Position numbers and translations under genes: made by a program
Notes under the pieces: model-generated
What the model was told of the DNA's origin: nothing
Database searches by the model: none
What the model saw: only the letters and a program-made list of their open reading frames with translations
Assembly (NCBI GenBank): GCA_900541715.1
Contig: UQLI01000004.1
Coordinates: forward strand, 1 to 64,000
Origin: an uncultured Collinsella sp.
Lineage (GTDB): Bacteria > Actinomycetota > Coriobacteriia > Coriobacteriales > Coriobacteriaceae
Length of the DNA: 64,000 nt
Direction: 5' to 3'
Shown here: positions 42,156-50,564 of the stretch, in pieces
Position numbering within the stretch: position 1 is the first letter of the stretch
Layout of the letters: every line of letters begins with the position of its first letter

Positions 42156-44644
42156 CTATTCGCTGTCGTCCCCAACATTTTCGCGGTCATTGGCAAGCAT
42201 CGCCGCGCCGGCGACCGTTGTCGCCACGGCGGCGGCAGCGAGCCCGGCGGCAACGCCAGAGCCGTCGCCCGTGTCGGCGAGTTTTCCGGTCGAGCCCTTG
42301 CTCTTGTTGCCGCCGCCGTTCTTGTCGGCGCCGTCTGCGTTGGAACCCGTGCCGCTACCGGTGCCGCCTGCACTGCCCGAGGCCGCTACGGTAAAGCTTG
42401 CGGCTCCATCGCTGGCGAGCGTGTAGCTCTGCGCCGCGTCGCCCAAGAGACCGTTCACGCGCACCCAGTACGTTCCCGCGGTAAATGCCTCGCCCTCGGC
42501 CATCGCCGTTCCCGGAGCGCCGTTCGCGTCGTGCACAAACTCGAGCTGGGCCGTGCAGGCGTCGGTTTCGAGCTTGCCCTCGAGTGATGCCGCAATCTTG
42601 GCGCGCACGTCTTCGCCGGCCTTAAGGCCTTCGAGTCCCTCAAATGGGGCGTCAGCGCGCGTGGATCGATATCGATGGGCACGGAGCCCCGCAGCTCCGT
42701 AACGGTCTCGTTGCCCAAGGCGTCGACATCCACATATTCGATGGCAAACGCATGGCCCGAAGCTGCCACGTTGAGTACGTTGCTGCTGTCGACGAGGCGG
42801 AAATGACCCTCGCCAACGGTCTTGCCGTCCTGGAATGAGGCATCGCTCAGCGAGTCGCCGTACGTCATGCGCATGCGGGTCGGGAGATAGTACGGGAGAT
42901 AGTACGAAGCCGTCTGCTTGTGCTCCGTATCGTAATTGCGCTGGTAGATGCTCCGGGCCAGCGCCGCATCAACAAAGTCGGATGCGATGATGCCAATGTG
43001 CTTGAGGTAATCTGACTTTGTATCCTCGATGCCGCTGGGATTGATGTACGGGCTCTTATACAGATGCTCGTTGACTACTCGTGCCGAGGTAAAAGGATTG
43101 CCTCCGTGCGACAAGCCCGTGCAGCTGGTGTAGTTGATAGACCAGCAACGCTCCAGGACTTTCTCCTTGGCCCCGTTATCGTCCTCGACATCTACCTCGT
43201 TGCGCGTGCGCCCGGTCGTTTCCTTCAGCGCATTATCGACCCAGCTGAGCTTGTCGGTTCCCGTGAGTTTGTACTTGTCCTGGGCGTATACCTTGGTGCA
43301 ATAGGGCTCTTTGTCGCCTGTTTCCCCCGCGGCTTCAAAGCCCCGCGCGTCTTGGACGAGGCACATGGAACTGCTGTCGGTGTGCGCTGCGATTTTGTTA
43401 TCCCATTCGGTGAGGTCGAGTCCCCACGTGTGGCCGCTTACGCTGTCGCCGTCGAGTCCAAATCGACGTAGCAGGACGATCTTTCCGCGCACCTCGCCCA
43501 GTGTGGGAACGCGGCTCGACGTATAGAACAGTTTGGGGTTGTCGTCCAAAACCTTGGCGAAAGCCGTCGTAACACTTTCGTCGGTAGCCTCGTCGTTGCC
43601 TCGTGATACAAGCATGATGAGCGCTTCTGTCGGGTTTTCGTTCAAAAACGTTTTGAAGTAGCCTATGACATCGGAAAGATGCAAAAAGTACGCGTCTTTT
43701 TTGAGCAGGTAGTACATCCCATGGTCGATGCCAGGGTTGTCGCCCTTTCCGAGACGGATATCAAAATAGCGAATGCCTTCGAGCAGCTGCGTGGGAATGT
43801 AATCCTGCTGGCATTTTACTTGCGAGGATTGGGGCTCAGTGTCGTTGTCCACGCTGCAGGTGCCCGAATCGTGCGTACCCGGGATGCTCAGCTCGTCGAG
43901 GAACTTGTTGTCCTCGACGTATTTCATCCAACATGGCCCATCGACGTAGCTGCTGTACGTGATCCAGTCGAGGCTGCTAACCGTGGCATCGTTCTTTTTC
44001 ATATCGTAACCGATAAGTTCGAGCTCCCACGGAATGCTCTTACTCTTATGGCAGATCTTATTGTTGTCCTGGTCTTCGCCGTTCGATTCTATTGCCAGGT
44101 ACTTAATGTCTTTTTTCTCGGTTTCTTTCTCGACCGTGCGGTCTCGGATGATATAGGTTCCGTTTGATTGCCGCTCGAACGCAAAAGAGCGACTGGGCTT
44201 GCCGTCATGCTCGCCACTCCATACGTGGATGACCTTTCCGTCTTTGTCCGAGTCGCCATCGACCGACCAAATGCTGTAGCCCGTCTTTTTATGCTCTTCG
44301 AAATTGAGCAAGGTGCGGATAGCATACCAGTTTGTATCGTCATTCTTGGTCGTTACGTTCTCAAGGATGAGCTTGCTGGACGTGCCGTCATTAAATAGGT
44401 GGCAGACGTTGCCGATGACGTTGCCGTCTTCGTTGACGCTCGCGGTGCGAAAATAGCCCGCGGGGCGAAGGCGAATGACGAACTTGTCGAGGTTGGCCGC
44501 CGGTGTGGGCGTGTCTTCTGCAAATGCCGCGCGCATGGGAAGGCCCAATCCCGCGGTTTCGGGCAGGCTTACAAATGGCGACAATGCTGCGAGTCCTAGG
44601 CCCAACGTGAATGCTCGACGGCTGATGGCGTGGTGTTCGGTCAT
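42156..44644 (-). pseudogene. Secreted PI-PLC X-domain protein with Tat signal and sortase-like anchor, frameshifted
   Basis: Reading starts at ATG 44644 after GGAGGAGTT, with a twin-arginine signal SRRAFTLGLGLAALSPFVSL. A beta-rich region (~50-190, HVWSGEHDGKPSRSFAFER, TYIIRDR) may be a ricin-like trefoil. The PI-PLC X domain follows: IPGTHDSGT with the first catalytic histidine, RYFDIRLGKG, IDHGMYY with the second. Near 42650 the frame shifts by -1 in CGCGCGC. In the new frame the protein continues DAPFEGLEGLKAGEDV... to KLADTGDGS, a hydrophobic helix and a short charged tail, like an LPXTG-type wall anchor. No slippery heptamer is visible, so a one-base loss or a sequencing error is likely. 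If intact, the product would be a wall-bound phospholipase-like enzyme of about 830 residues. Confidence 0.8.
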
Positions 44645-44704
44645 AACTCCTCCGTTCGCAGGGTGCGGTTATGCGCTCGTTTTGGTAACTATACTGCTTT
44701 GACA

Positions 44705-44740
44705 TTAAGAAAGGGAGGGTCGGTTTTCCGGCCCTCCCTT
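44705..44740 (-). terminator. Terminator of lipoprotein gene 1 (minus strand)
   Basis: AAGGGAGGGTCGG (44711-44723) pairs with CCGGCCCTCCCTT (44728-44740) with one G-U pair; on the minus strand it runs into TTTCTT. Confidence 0.75.
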
Positions 44741-44810
44741 GGTACGAAGCGTTGGGACACCGTCGCCTGCTTGCCTTGCGTCCGTGTCTCCCGTAGCGCT
44801 CGCCAGTCGC

Positions 44811-45404
44811 TTAGCGCTTAATCTCGATGTCGTCGAGCTTAACGTCCATGGCCTCGGTCTTTGCCTCGGCGATGTCATCGGCAAACTCAAGGGACTCCAT
44901 CATGGTCTCGACGGCGTCCTTGTGCTCTTCGACGTTGTCGATGCGCACGTACACGCTGCCGCCGTCAACGTCGGTGAAGTACTCGGTCGTCACGCCGCCG
45001 GAGTGCGTGAAGTAGGCGCTGCGCCAGGTCTTGCCGTTGTACTTGACGGGGTCGCTCTCGGTCCATCCGGAGCTGGCCTTCCACTTGGCCTCGTAGTCGA
45101 ACAGCTCGTCAGCGTTCTTGTCGGGGTCGAAGACAGGGATGAAGCGATCGCTGGCGTGCTCGCTCTCGGTGAACTTAAACTGGGCTCTGTCAGCGGTATC
45201 GCCGGCGACGTCGGTGATTTCGACGCCCTCGGGGACCTCGACCTTAAACCAGATGAAGTCGGTCCTCATATCCAAGGCTGGCTTTTCCGCGCCGCCGCTA
45301 CCGCCACTGCCGGCAGCGCCGCCGCTTCCGCCGCAGCCCACTAGGGCAACTGCGGCAAAGAGGCTCATGCAGAGGGTGAGAATCGCTAAGGCCTTCTTTT
45401 TCAT
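44811..45404 (-). CDS. Lipoprotein, paralogue of the next gene
   Basis: A 197-residue exported lipoprotein: charged start MKKKALAIL, hydrophobic helix, lipobox LVGC (Cys ~24) and a Gly/Ser linker. The body is of one kind with its neighbour: TDFIWFKVEVPEGVEITD, AQFKFTE, RFIPVFDPDK, YNGKTW, VYVRIDNVEEHKDAVETMMESLEF. The function is unknown; it should be tethered to the outer face of the membrane. ATG 45404 follows GAGGAGGACACGACC. About 75 bp upstream lies the palindrome TGGGACACATGGCCCA, and TACAGT ~21 bp past it could be the -10. The gene probably arose by tandem duplication with 45634. Confidence 0.8.
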   Translation of the reverse strand: MKKKALAILTLCMSLFAAVALVGCGGSGGAAGSGGSGGAEKPALDMRTDFIWFKVEVPEGVEITDVAGDTADRAQFKFTESEHASDRFIPVFDPDKNADELFDYEAKWKASSGWTESDPVKYNGKTWRSAYFTHSGGVTTEYFTDVDGGSVYVRIDNVEEHKDAVETMMESLEFADDIAEAKTEAMDVKLDDIEIKR

Positions 45405-45478
45405 GGTCGTGTCCTCCTCGATCTGTAACCGCCCATGGATTACCTGCCTTTACTGTACGCGCGAGCGGCTCGTTCGGG

Positions 45479-45494
45479 TGGGCCATGTGTCCCA
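45479..45494 (-). promoter_or_regulatory. Palindromic operator candidate, lipoprotein gene 1
   Basis: TGGGCCATGTGTCCCA (plus strand) is an imperfect 16-bp palindrome, TGGGMCAYRTGKCCCA. The identical 16 bp recurs at 46444 before the paralogous gene. It is placed just upstream of a likely -10 (TACAGT on the minus strand), consistent with an activator site. Confidence 0.5.
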
Positions 45495-45540
45495 TTCTGG
45501 GGGCCGGATTTGCGCCGTTAAGTGGCAATATGCGCGGACG

Positions 45541-45576
45541 CAAAAGAGGGGAGGGCCGATGCTGTCGGCCCTCCCC
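45541..45576 (-). terminator. Terminator of lipoprotein gene 2 (minus strand)
   Basis: GGGGAGGGCCGA (45548-45559) and TCGGCCCTCCCC (45565-45576) form a perfect 12-bp stem; the minus strand then reads TCTTTTG. The stem resembles the terminator of the paralogous gene at 44711. Confidence 0.8.
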
Positions 45577-45633
45577 GGGGTTTGGTGCCCACGCTTTTAA
45601 TGGAGCGCGAGCACGGGCGTGCGTGGACAATTG

Positions 45634-46236
45634 CTACTTGATCTCGATGCTCGAAATCTCGACGCCGCGGGCCTCTTTCACAGCCTCCTTCATGTCGTCA
45701 GGGAACTCGATGGAGTTGAGGAGTGCCTCGGCTTCTTTCTTATGCTGGTCGAAGTTCGGGATGAGGATGTAGATGCTTCCCGGCTCAACGTTGGTAAAGA
45801 GCATGGTTGAGGTGCCGCTGTTGTCCTTGTACGTTCCGGTGAGCCATGTCCTGCCGTTGTACTCGACGGGGTCGCCGTCTTCCCACTGGAACGTCCCCGT
45901 ATGCCTTTCGGCCTGCTCGGCAAAGGACTCTTCGGCCGTCATCTTCTCTTGCCAAACGGGGATGAATTGGTCGACCGTGGTGTTCTCGTTCTCGGGGAAG
46001 GTGAGATGGACTCTGTCGGCGTTCTTACCGGCGGAGTCGCTTACGCCGACGCCTTCGGGCATCTCGACCTTAAACCAGATAAAGTCGGTCTTTTCGGCGA
46101 CAGGAGCTTTTTCCTTGCTCTCGCTCTTGGCGGCGCTGCTGCCTCCGCTCGAAGCGCTCCCGCCGCAGCCCACAAGGGCGAGCGCGGCAAAGAGGGCGAT
46201 GCAAAGGGAAAGGATCGATAGGGTCTTTTTCTTCAT
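45634..46236 (-). CDS. Lipoprotein, paralogue of the previous gene
   Basis: A 200-residue lipoprotein with MKKKTLSIL, lipobox LVGC (Cys ~24) and a Ser/Lys/Glu linker. Its body aligns with the neighbour: TDFIWFKVEMPEGVGVSD, VHLTFPENE, QFIPVWQEK, YNGRTW, SIYILIPNFDQHKKEAEALLNSIEF. Identity looks like 40-50 percent by eye. The function is unknown. ATG 46236 follows AAGGAGGACGCCACC; the open frame extends far upstream, but that part has no signal sequence. The same palindrome as in gene 1 lies ~210 bp upstream, with TATAAAT nearer the gene as a possible -10. Confidence 0.8.
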   Translation of the reverse strand: MKKKTLSILSLCIALFAALALVGCGGSASSGGSSAAKSESKEKAPVAEKTDFIWFKVEMPEGVGVSDSAGKNADRVHLTFPENENTTVDQFIPVWQEKMTAEESFAEQAERHTGTFQWEDGDPVEYNGRTWLTGTYKDNSGTSTMLFTNVEPGSIYILIPNFDQHKKEAEALLNSIEFPDDMKEAVKEARGVEISSIEIK

Positions 46237-46622
46237 GGTGGCGTCCTCCTTGTCTGTTGGCGACATCGCGGCACCGCATGCTGCCGGGGCGTCGATTGTG
46301 TTTGCGGCGGATGTCTTTGTGCGTGGGTTGTATGAGTGCGTTAATACCTCCGTTCGTGGTTTGTGGTCGTTGCGCAGCCGTGCCCCAACGGGCTCCTTAT
46401 TTATAGATATGCCCCGGTTTGTGCTGCCAGAGAGTCTCGAAAGGTGGGCCATGTGTCCCATGTTTGTGTTGCCGCCGCCTATCGCGTGCCATAGAAATCC
46501 GCGATGGCCAGGTGCGATGACGCACATGTGCTTATGGGCTAGACTTAGCACCATTATGTGATCGATGCGGTCGGCAGGCGGTTGCCACCCGACCGATATA
46601 TACGACTTGAAGGTGCATGCGT
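46237..46622. other. 386-bp divergent spacer between lipoprotein gene 2 and fchA
   Basis: This holds the control regions of both units and no gene that I can support. On the minus side are the palindrome (46444-46459) and an AT-rich -10 candidate around 46400. On the plus side there is a small hairpin CGGTCGG/CCGACCG (46568-46594) followed by ATATATA, then the fchA ribosome site GAAGG. Confidence 0.5.
46444..46459 (-). promoter_or_regulatory. Palindromic operator candidate, lipoprotein gene 2
   Basis: An exact second copy of TGGGCCATGTGTCCCA, with GTGGG before it as at 45479. It lies ~36 bp upstream of TATCTATAAAT on the minus strand. Confidence 0.5.
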
Positions 46623-47255
46623 ATGAGCCAAGAGATGATGGATAAAACCTGTCGCGGTTTTGCTGAGGCATTGGCTGCGCGCGAGCCGGTTCCCGGCGGT
46701 GGCAGCGCGAGCGCCTTTGTGGGCGCGCTGGGCGCCTCACTGTGCGGAATGGTTGCCCGCTACGGTGCGGCCAATCCCGCGCTTGCTGATCGTGCGGATG
46801 GCCTGACGAGCGCATTTGCCCAGGCGGATGAGTTGGCGCAGGAGCTTGTCGACTTGGTTGCCGAGGATGTCCGTGCCTACGGGCAGGTGTCTGCCGCATA
46901 CGGTATTCCGCGCGATGACCCGGCTCGAACCGCTGCGATTCAAGATGCGCTGCACGTGGCCGCCATGCCGCCGTACCGCATTATGGATGCGTGCGGTCGT
47001 GCGCTGGCGCTACTCGAGGACATGGCCGATAAGGGTTCGCGCCAGCTGCTGTCCGACGTGGCGTGCGGTGCCGTTTTCTGCCGCGCCGCCATGCAGGGTG
47101 CGAGCCTGACGCTCTTTGCCAATACCACGTCCATGAAGGATCGCGCACGTGCCGAGGAGCTCGAGGCGACGTGCGATGAACTGCTCGATACATGGCTGCC
47201 GCGTGCCGATGCGCTGGCGCGTCGCGCCGCCGACGCTGCAAGGAAGAGGGGATAG
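46623..47255 (+). CDS. fchA: Methenyl-THF cyclohydrolase / formiminotransferase-cyclodeaminase-like protein
   Basis: A 210-residue all-helical protein of the cyclodeaminase/cyclohydrolase family. Family marks: AAREPVPGGGSASAFVGALGASL (given here in part as PVPGGGSASA, ~22-31), PALADRADG, AAYGIPRDD, and the late GASLTLFANTTSM. It converts methenyl-THF and formyl-THF, or removes ammonia from formimino-THF, in the cytosol. It lies 2 nt before folD, so the pair forms an operon; see folD for why it probably carries the cyclohydrolase step. ATG 46623 gives better spacing from GAAGG than ATG 46617. Confidence 0.9.
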   Translation: MSQEMMDKTCRGFAEALAAREPVPGGGSASAFVGALGASLCGMVARYGAANPALADRADGLTSAFAQADELAQELVDLVAEDVRAYGQVSAAYGIPRDDPARTAAIQDALHVAAMPPYRIMDACGRALALLEDMADKGSRQLLSDVACGAVFCRAAMQGASLTLFANTTSMKDRARAEELEATCDELLDTWLPRADALARRAADAARKRG

Positions 47256-47257
47256 CC

Positions 47258-48112
47258 ATGGCTGATCTGCTAAAGGGTGCTCCCGTCGCCCGTGCGTTTA
47301 CCGAGAAACTAGCCGCTCGCTGTGCCGCTCTGCGCGAACAGGGCGTCGTGCCGACGCTGGCTATTGTTCGTGTGGGCGAGCGCGAGGACGACCTGTCCTA
47401 CGAGCGTGGCGCCCTCAAGCGCTGCGAAAAGGTGGGCATCGAGGCGCGTCGCGTTTTGCTTCCTGCCGATGTTTCGCAGGACGAGTTGTTGGCGGTGATA
47501 GGGGACATTAATGCCGATCCGACTGTCCACGGCTGCCTGCTGTTCCGTCCGCTGCCTGCTGCGCTCGATGAGGACGCCGTCGCCGCGGTGCTCGATCCCG
47601 CCAAGGACGTTGACTCGATGACGCCGGCTTCGCTGCTTACGGCGCTTTCGGGCCGCGGCGAGGGTTTTGCCCCTTGCACTGCCGAAGCCGTGCTGGCGAT
47701 TCTGGATCACTATGGCGTTGAGCTGGACGGTGCCAGGGTTGCCGTTGTCGGTCGCTCGCTGGTGATCGGGCGTCCTGTTGCCGCCATGCTTACGGCGCGC
47801 AATGCTACCGTGATGACGTGCCACACGCACACGCGCGACCTTGCTGCCGAATGCCGTGCTGCCGATATTGTGGTCGCCGCAGTCGGACGCGCGCGCACGA
47901 TTGGTGCGGATGCGGTTCGTGAGGGCCAGACGGTCATCGATGTGGGCATTAACTGGGACGAGGCGGCCGGTAAGTTGGTCGGTGACGTCGATTTTGATGC
48001 CGCGGAGCCGATTGCTGGCGCAATCACGCCTGTCCCGGGTGGCGTGGGCGCCGTGACGACGGCGATTCTCGCCAAGCACGTGATCGAGGCGGCCGAACGC
48101 GCGGTAAAATAG
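47258..48112 (+). CDS. folD: FolD-like methylene-THF dehydrogenase with altered cyclohydrolase residues
   Basis: A 284-residue two-domain FolD. The Rossmann part is clear (VAVVGRSLVIGRPVAAML, VIDVGINWD, ITPVPGGVGAVTTAIL). In the catalytic domain SYERGALKRCEKVG places Ala52 where E. coli FolD has Lys56, and GCLLFRPLP has Phe96 where E. coli has Gln98; Asp of KDVDSMTP is kept. Lys56 and Gln98 are known to be needed for cyclohydrolase action. The enzyme is therefore probably a dehydrogenase only, with FchA doing the hydrolysis. The start follows AGGAAGAGGGG in the end of fchA. Confidence 0.88.
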   Translation: MADLLKGAPVARAFTEKLAARCAALREQGVVPTLAIVRVGEREDDLSYERGALKRCEKVGIEARRVLLPADVSQDELLAVIGDINADPTVHGCLLFRPLPAALDEDAVAAVLDPAKDVDSMTPASLLTALSGRGEGFAPCTAEAVLAILDHYGVELDGARVAVVGRSLVIGRPVAAMLTARNATVMTCHTHTRDLAAECRAADIVVAAVGRARTIGADAVREGQTVIDVGINWDEAAGKLVGDVDFDAAEPIAGAITPVPGGVGAVTTAILAKHVIEAAERAVK

Positions 48113-48150
48113 GCGTTTGGAGGACGTTTAGGGGGTTGGTTAGATACCCC

Positions 48151-48380
48151 GTGGTCAAAAAATGCCAAATATGAGTACTGTTGCCTCGTTGGTTACATAT
48201 CTTTGAGGTAGTTTTGACTCCCTAATGATAGTGAATATCATTAGGGAGTCTCTAATATTGAACACATGTGGAATTACTTTGTTCAACTTTTGGACAAGTG
48301 GGGATTTCTGGCGTCCAAGATAGCGGGATTTGCTGCTACTAAATTGGTGACAGTACTCATATTTGGCATTTTTTGACCAC
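48151..48380. repeat. 230-bp element: 31-bp perfect terminal inverted repeats with branched interior
   Basis: The arms 48151-48181 and 48350-48380 match 31 of 31 as reverse complements. Just inside them TGCC faces GGTG and can pair with G-U wobbles. The interior holds three hairpins: GACTCCCTAATGAT/ATCATTAGGGAGTC (48216-48249, 14 bp perfect), TTGAACA/TGTTCAA (48258-48286) and TTGGAC/GTCCAA (48290-48318). The interior is AT-rich and has no supported gene. No target-site duplication is seen. It lies between folD and the dipeptidase gene and could be a mobile MITE-like element or a structured RNA. Confidence 0.85.
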
Positions 48381-48467
48381 AAGGGTTGCCGGGGTCGCGG
48401 TTTCGCCCTTTTTGTGTCGAAGCGATACACTGTTACCGTTTGATTTCTTCGCTCAAGGAGGATGCGC

Positions 48468-49991
48468 ATGCCGTGCACAACGATTTTGGTTGGTAAGAAC
48501 GCGAGCTACGACGGGTCGACGCTGGTTGCCCGCAACGAGGACTCGTCCAACGGGGTGTTTGAGCCCAAGCGCATGCGCGTGGTGCATCCCGACGAGCAGC
48601 CGCGCGTCTATACGAGCGTTCTGAGCCATCTGACGATCGATCTGCCCGATAACCCCATGCGTTACACGAGCGTCCCCGACGTTGTCCCGGGCCACGGCAT
48701 CTGGGCCGAGGCCGGATTCAACGAGCTCAACGTGGGCATGTCCGCAACCGAGACGCTCACCACCAACGAGCGCGTCCGCGGTGCCGACCCACTCGTCGAC
48801 TACGTGCCCGCCAAGGGCAACGAGGGCGAGGACGGCTATGTTCCGGCACAGCCCGGTGGTCTGGGCGAGGAGGACATGGTGACCCTGGTCTTGCCGTACG
48901 CCAAGTCCGCCCGCGACGGCGTGCGCATCTTGGGTGACCTGCTCGAGCGCTATGGCACCTACGAGAACAACGGCATCGCCTTTAGCGACGTGGATGAGAT
49001 CTGGTGGCTCGAGACCATTGGCGGCCACCACTGGATTGCCAAGCGCGTGCCCGATGACGCCTATGTGACCATGCCCAACCAGCTGGGTATCGATAGCTTT
49101 GACCTGGACGACGCCGAGGGCGCCCAAGCCGACCACATGTGCTCCGCCGACCTGCGCTCCTGGATGGCCGAGTGGCATCTGGATTTGACGCTGGGCGTCG
49201 AGGGCGACGGTCCCGCAACGGTCTTTAACCCTCGCGAGGCCTTTGGCTCGCACAGCGACAGCGACCACGTCTACAACACGCCGCGCGCCTGGTACATGCA
49301 GCGCTGCCTCAACCCCAGCGATGTGTGGGACGGTCCCGACGCCGACTACACGCCCGAGAGCGACGACATCCCCTGGAGCCGCGTGCCCGAGCGCAAGGTG
49401 ACCATCGAGGACATCAAGTACGTGCTCTCGAGTCACTACCAGGGCACGGAGTACGACTGTTACGGCAGCAAGGGCACGCCCGCTACGCGTGGTGCCTATC
49501 GCCCCATCGGCATCAACCGCAACAGCCAGCTCGCCGTGTTGCAGCTGCGCCCCTATGCGCAGCCGGCGTATCGCGCCGTGCAGTGGATGGCCTTTGGCTC
49601 CAACTCGTTTAACGCGCTGGTCCCTCTGTACGCCAACGTCGAGACCATGCCCGAGTACTATGCCGACACGCAGGCTCGCGTGACGTCCGAAAACTTCTAC
49701 TGGGCCAACCGCCTGATCGGCGCCCTGGCCGACGTCCGTTTCCATGAGTGCGGCCGCGCTGTGGAGGACTATCAGGAGAAGGTCGGTGGCATGGGCCACA
49801 AGCAGATTCACGATGTTGACGCTGTCGTAGCCGCGCTGCCCGAGGCCGAGGTGCCCGCCGAGCTCGCCCGCGCCAACGAGGCCTTTGCCGAGCTCGTACG
49901 CGTGGAGACCGATGCTCTGTTGGGCAAGGTGCTCTACACCACGAGCTGTGCCATGAAGAATTCCTTCGCGATGAACGATAACGTGAGGTAA
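48468..49991 (+). CDS. C69 family dipeptidase
   Basis: A 507-residue N-terminal-nucleophile hydrolase. After Met-Pro comes Cys3, the catalytic nucleophile of the PepD/C69 family, in CTTILVGKNASYDGSTLVAR, followed by NEDS. The rest fits the family (ISMSATETL-like GMSATETLTTNERV, WWLETIGGHHW, GSHSDSDHVYNTPRAW, RPIGINRNSQLAVLQLR). The Met-Pro is probably removed to expose the cysteine. It cleaves dipeptides in the cytosol, or at the surface in some species; there is no signal peptide here. ATG 48468 follows AAGGAGGATGCGC. Confidence 0.93.
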   Translation: MPCTTILVGKNASYDGSTLVARNEDSSNGVFEPKRMRVVHPDEQPRVYTSVLSHLTIDLPDNPMRYTSVPDVVPGHGIWAEAGFNELNVGMSATETLTTNERVRGADPLVDYVPAKGNEGEDGYVPAQPGGLGEEDMVTLVLPYAKSARDGVRILGDLLERYGTYENNGIAFSDVDEIWWLETIGGHHWIAKRVPDDAYVTMPNQLGIDSFDLDDAEGAQADHMCSADLRSWMAEWHLDLTLGVEGDGPATVFNPREAFGSHSDSDHVYNTPRAWYMQRCLNPSDVWDGPDADYTPESDDIPWSRVPERKVTIEDIKYVLSSHYQGTEYDCYGSKGTPATRGAYRPIGINRNSQLAVLQLRPYAQPAYRAVQWMAFGSNSFNALVPLYANVETMPEYYADTQARVTSENFYWANRLIGALADVRFHECGRAVEDYQEKVGGMGHKQIHDVDAVVAALPEAEVPAELARANEAFAELVRVETDALLGKVLYTTSCAMKNSFAMNDNVR

Positions 49992-50010
49992 AGACAACCT
50001 TGCAGCGAAC

Positions 50011-50047
50011 GAGCGGGGCAAACGCCGTCAAAGGCTTTGCCCCGCTC
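50011..50047 (+). terminator. Hairpin after the dipeptidase gene
   Basis: GAGCGGGGCAAA (50011-50022) pairs perfectly with TTTGCCCCGCTC (50036-50047). The following GATTCCTATCTT is only weakly T-rich. Confidence 0.65.
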
Positions 50048-50139
50048 GATTCCTATCTTGGCGGTAAAACGATTTTGTGTCGTTCGCCCAATCTTGGGTA
50101 CAAGAAGGCCAATGCAATTGTTCATGATTGGAGTCAACC

Positions 50140-50556
50140 ATGGTTATGAAACTCGATCAGCTTGTTAACGGTGCCATCAACGTGGGCTTCGGTGCCGCCG
50201 CCGTTGCCGTCGAGGGCGGCAAGAAGGTTCTCGACGACCTCGGTACCAAGGGTGAGCAGGTCCGCAAGGATGCCGGCACCCCCGATATCGCCCGCAGTGT
50301 ATCCGACATGTTCGAGCAGGCCGGCGGCACCATCTCCGACCTGACCGAGCGCCTGGGCATGCAGGGCGAGACCGCGGCACAGCGCGTGCTCGACGAGCTT
50401 ATCCTGGCCCGCGTCCGCGTCATGACCGCCCCCGAGCGCACGGCCTTTTTGGCCCATGTGCGCGACATCGTCGATTCGGTCGAGGACAACGTGACTTCGG
50501 TGCCCGTCGAGTCCGTTGAGCCCGACGACGCAGAGGACGCCGAAGAGGCCGAGTAG
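50140..50556 (+). CDS. Phasin-like small helical protein
   Basis: A 138-residue, mostly helical protein: a short hydrophobic start INVGFGAAAVAVEGGKKVLDDL, amphipathic heptads, LDELILARVRVMTAPERTAFLAHVRDI and an acidic tail of Asp/Glu. Such proteins are often labelled polyhydroxyalkanoate-regulator or phasin superfamily, but that does not prove a storage-granule role. The next gene, an ABC1 kinase, starts 8 nt later and the pair forms an operon. This pairing suggests a membrane-lipid or quinone-related job. ATG 50140 follows TTGGAG. Confidence 0.7.
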   Translation: MVMKLDQLVNGAINVGFGAAAVAVEGGKKVLDDLGTKGEQVRKDAGTPDIARSVSDMFEQAGGTISDLTERLGMQGETAAQRVLDELILARVRVMTAPERTAFLAHVRDIVDSVEDNVTSVPVESVEPDDAEDAEEAE

Positions 50557-50564
50557 CAGCGCAG

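Noticed and set aside
42640..42665. Programmed -1 frameshift in the PI-PLC gene
   Set aside because: There is no X XXY YYZ slippery heptamer and no evident downstream stem; a lost base in CGCGCGC is simpler.
48155..48478. 107-codon minus-strand frame through the 230-bp palindrome
   Set aside because: It crosses the inverted repeats and the upstream region of the dipeptidase gene and resembles no protein; part of it is just the palindrome read in frame.
48453..50021. 522-codon minus-strand frame opposite the C69 dipeptidase
   Set aside because: Antisense shadow; the plus-strand gene has the catalytic Cys3 and a strong ribosome site.
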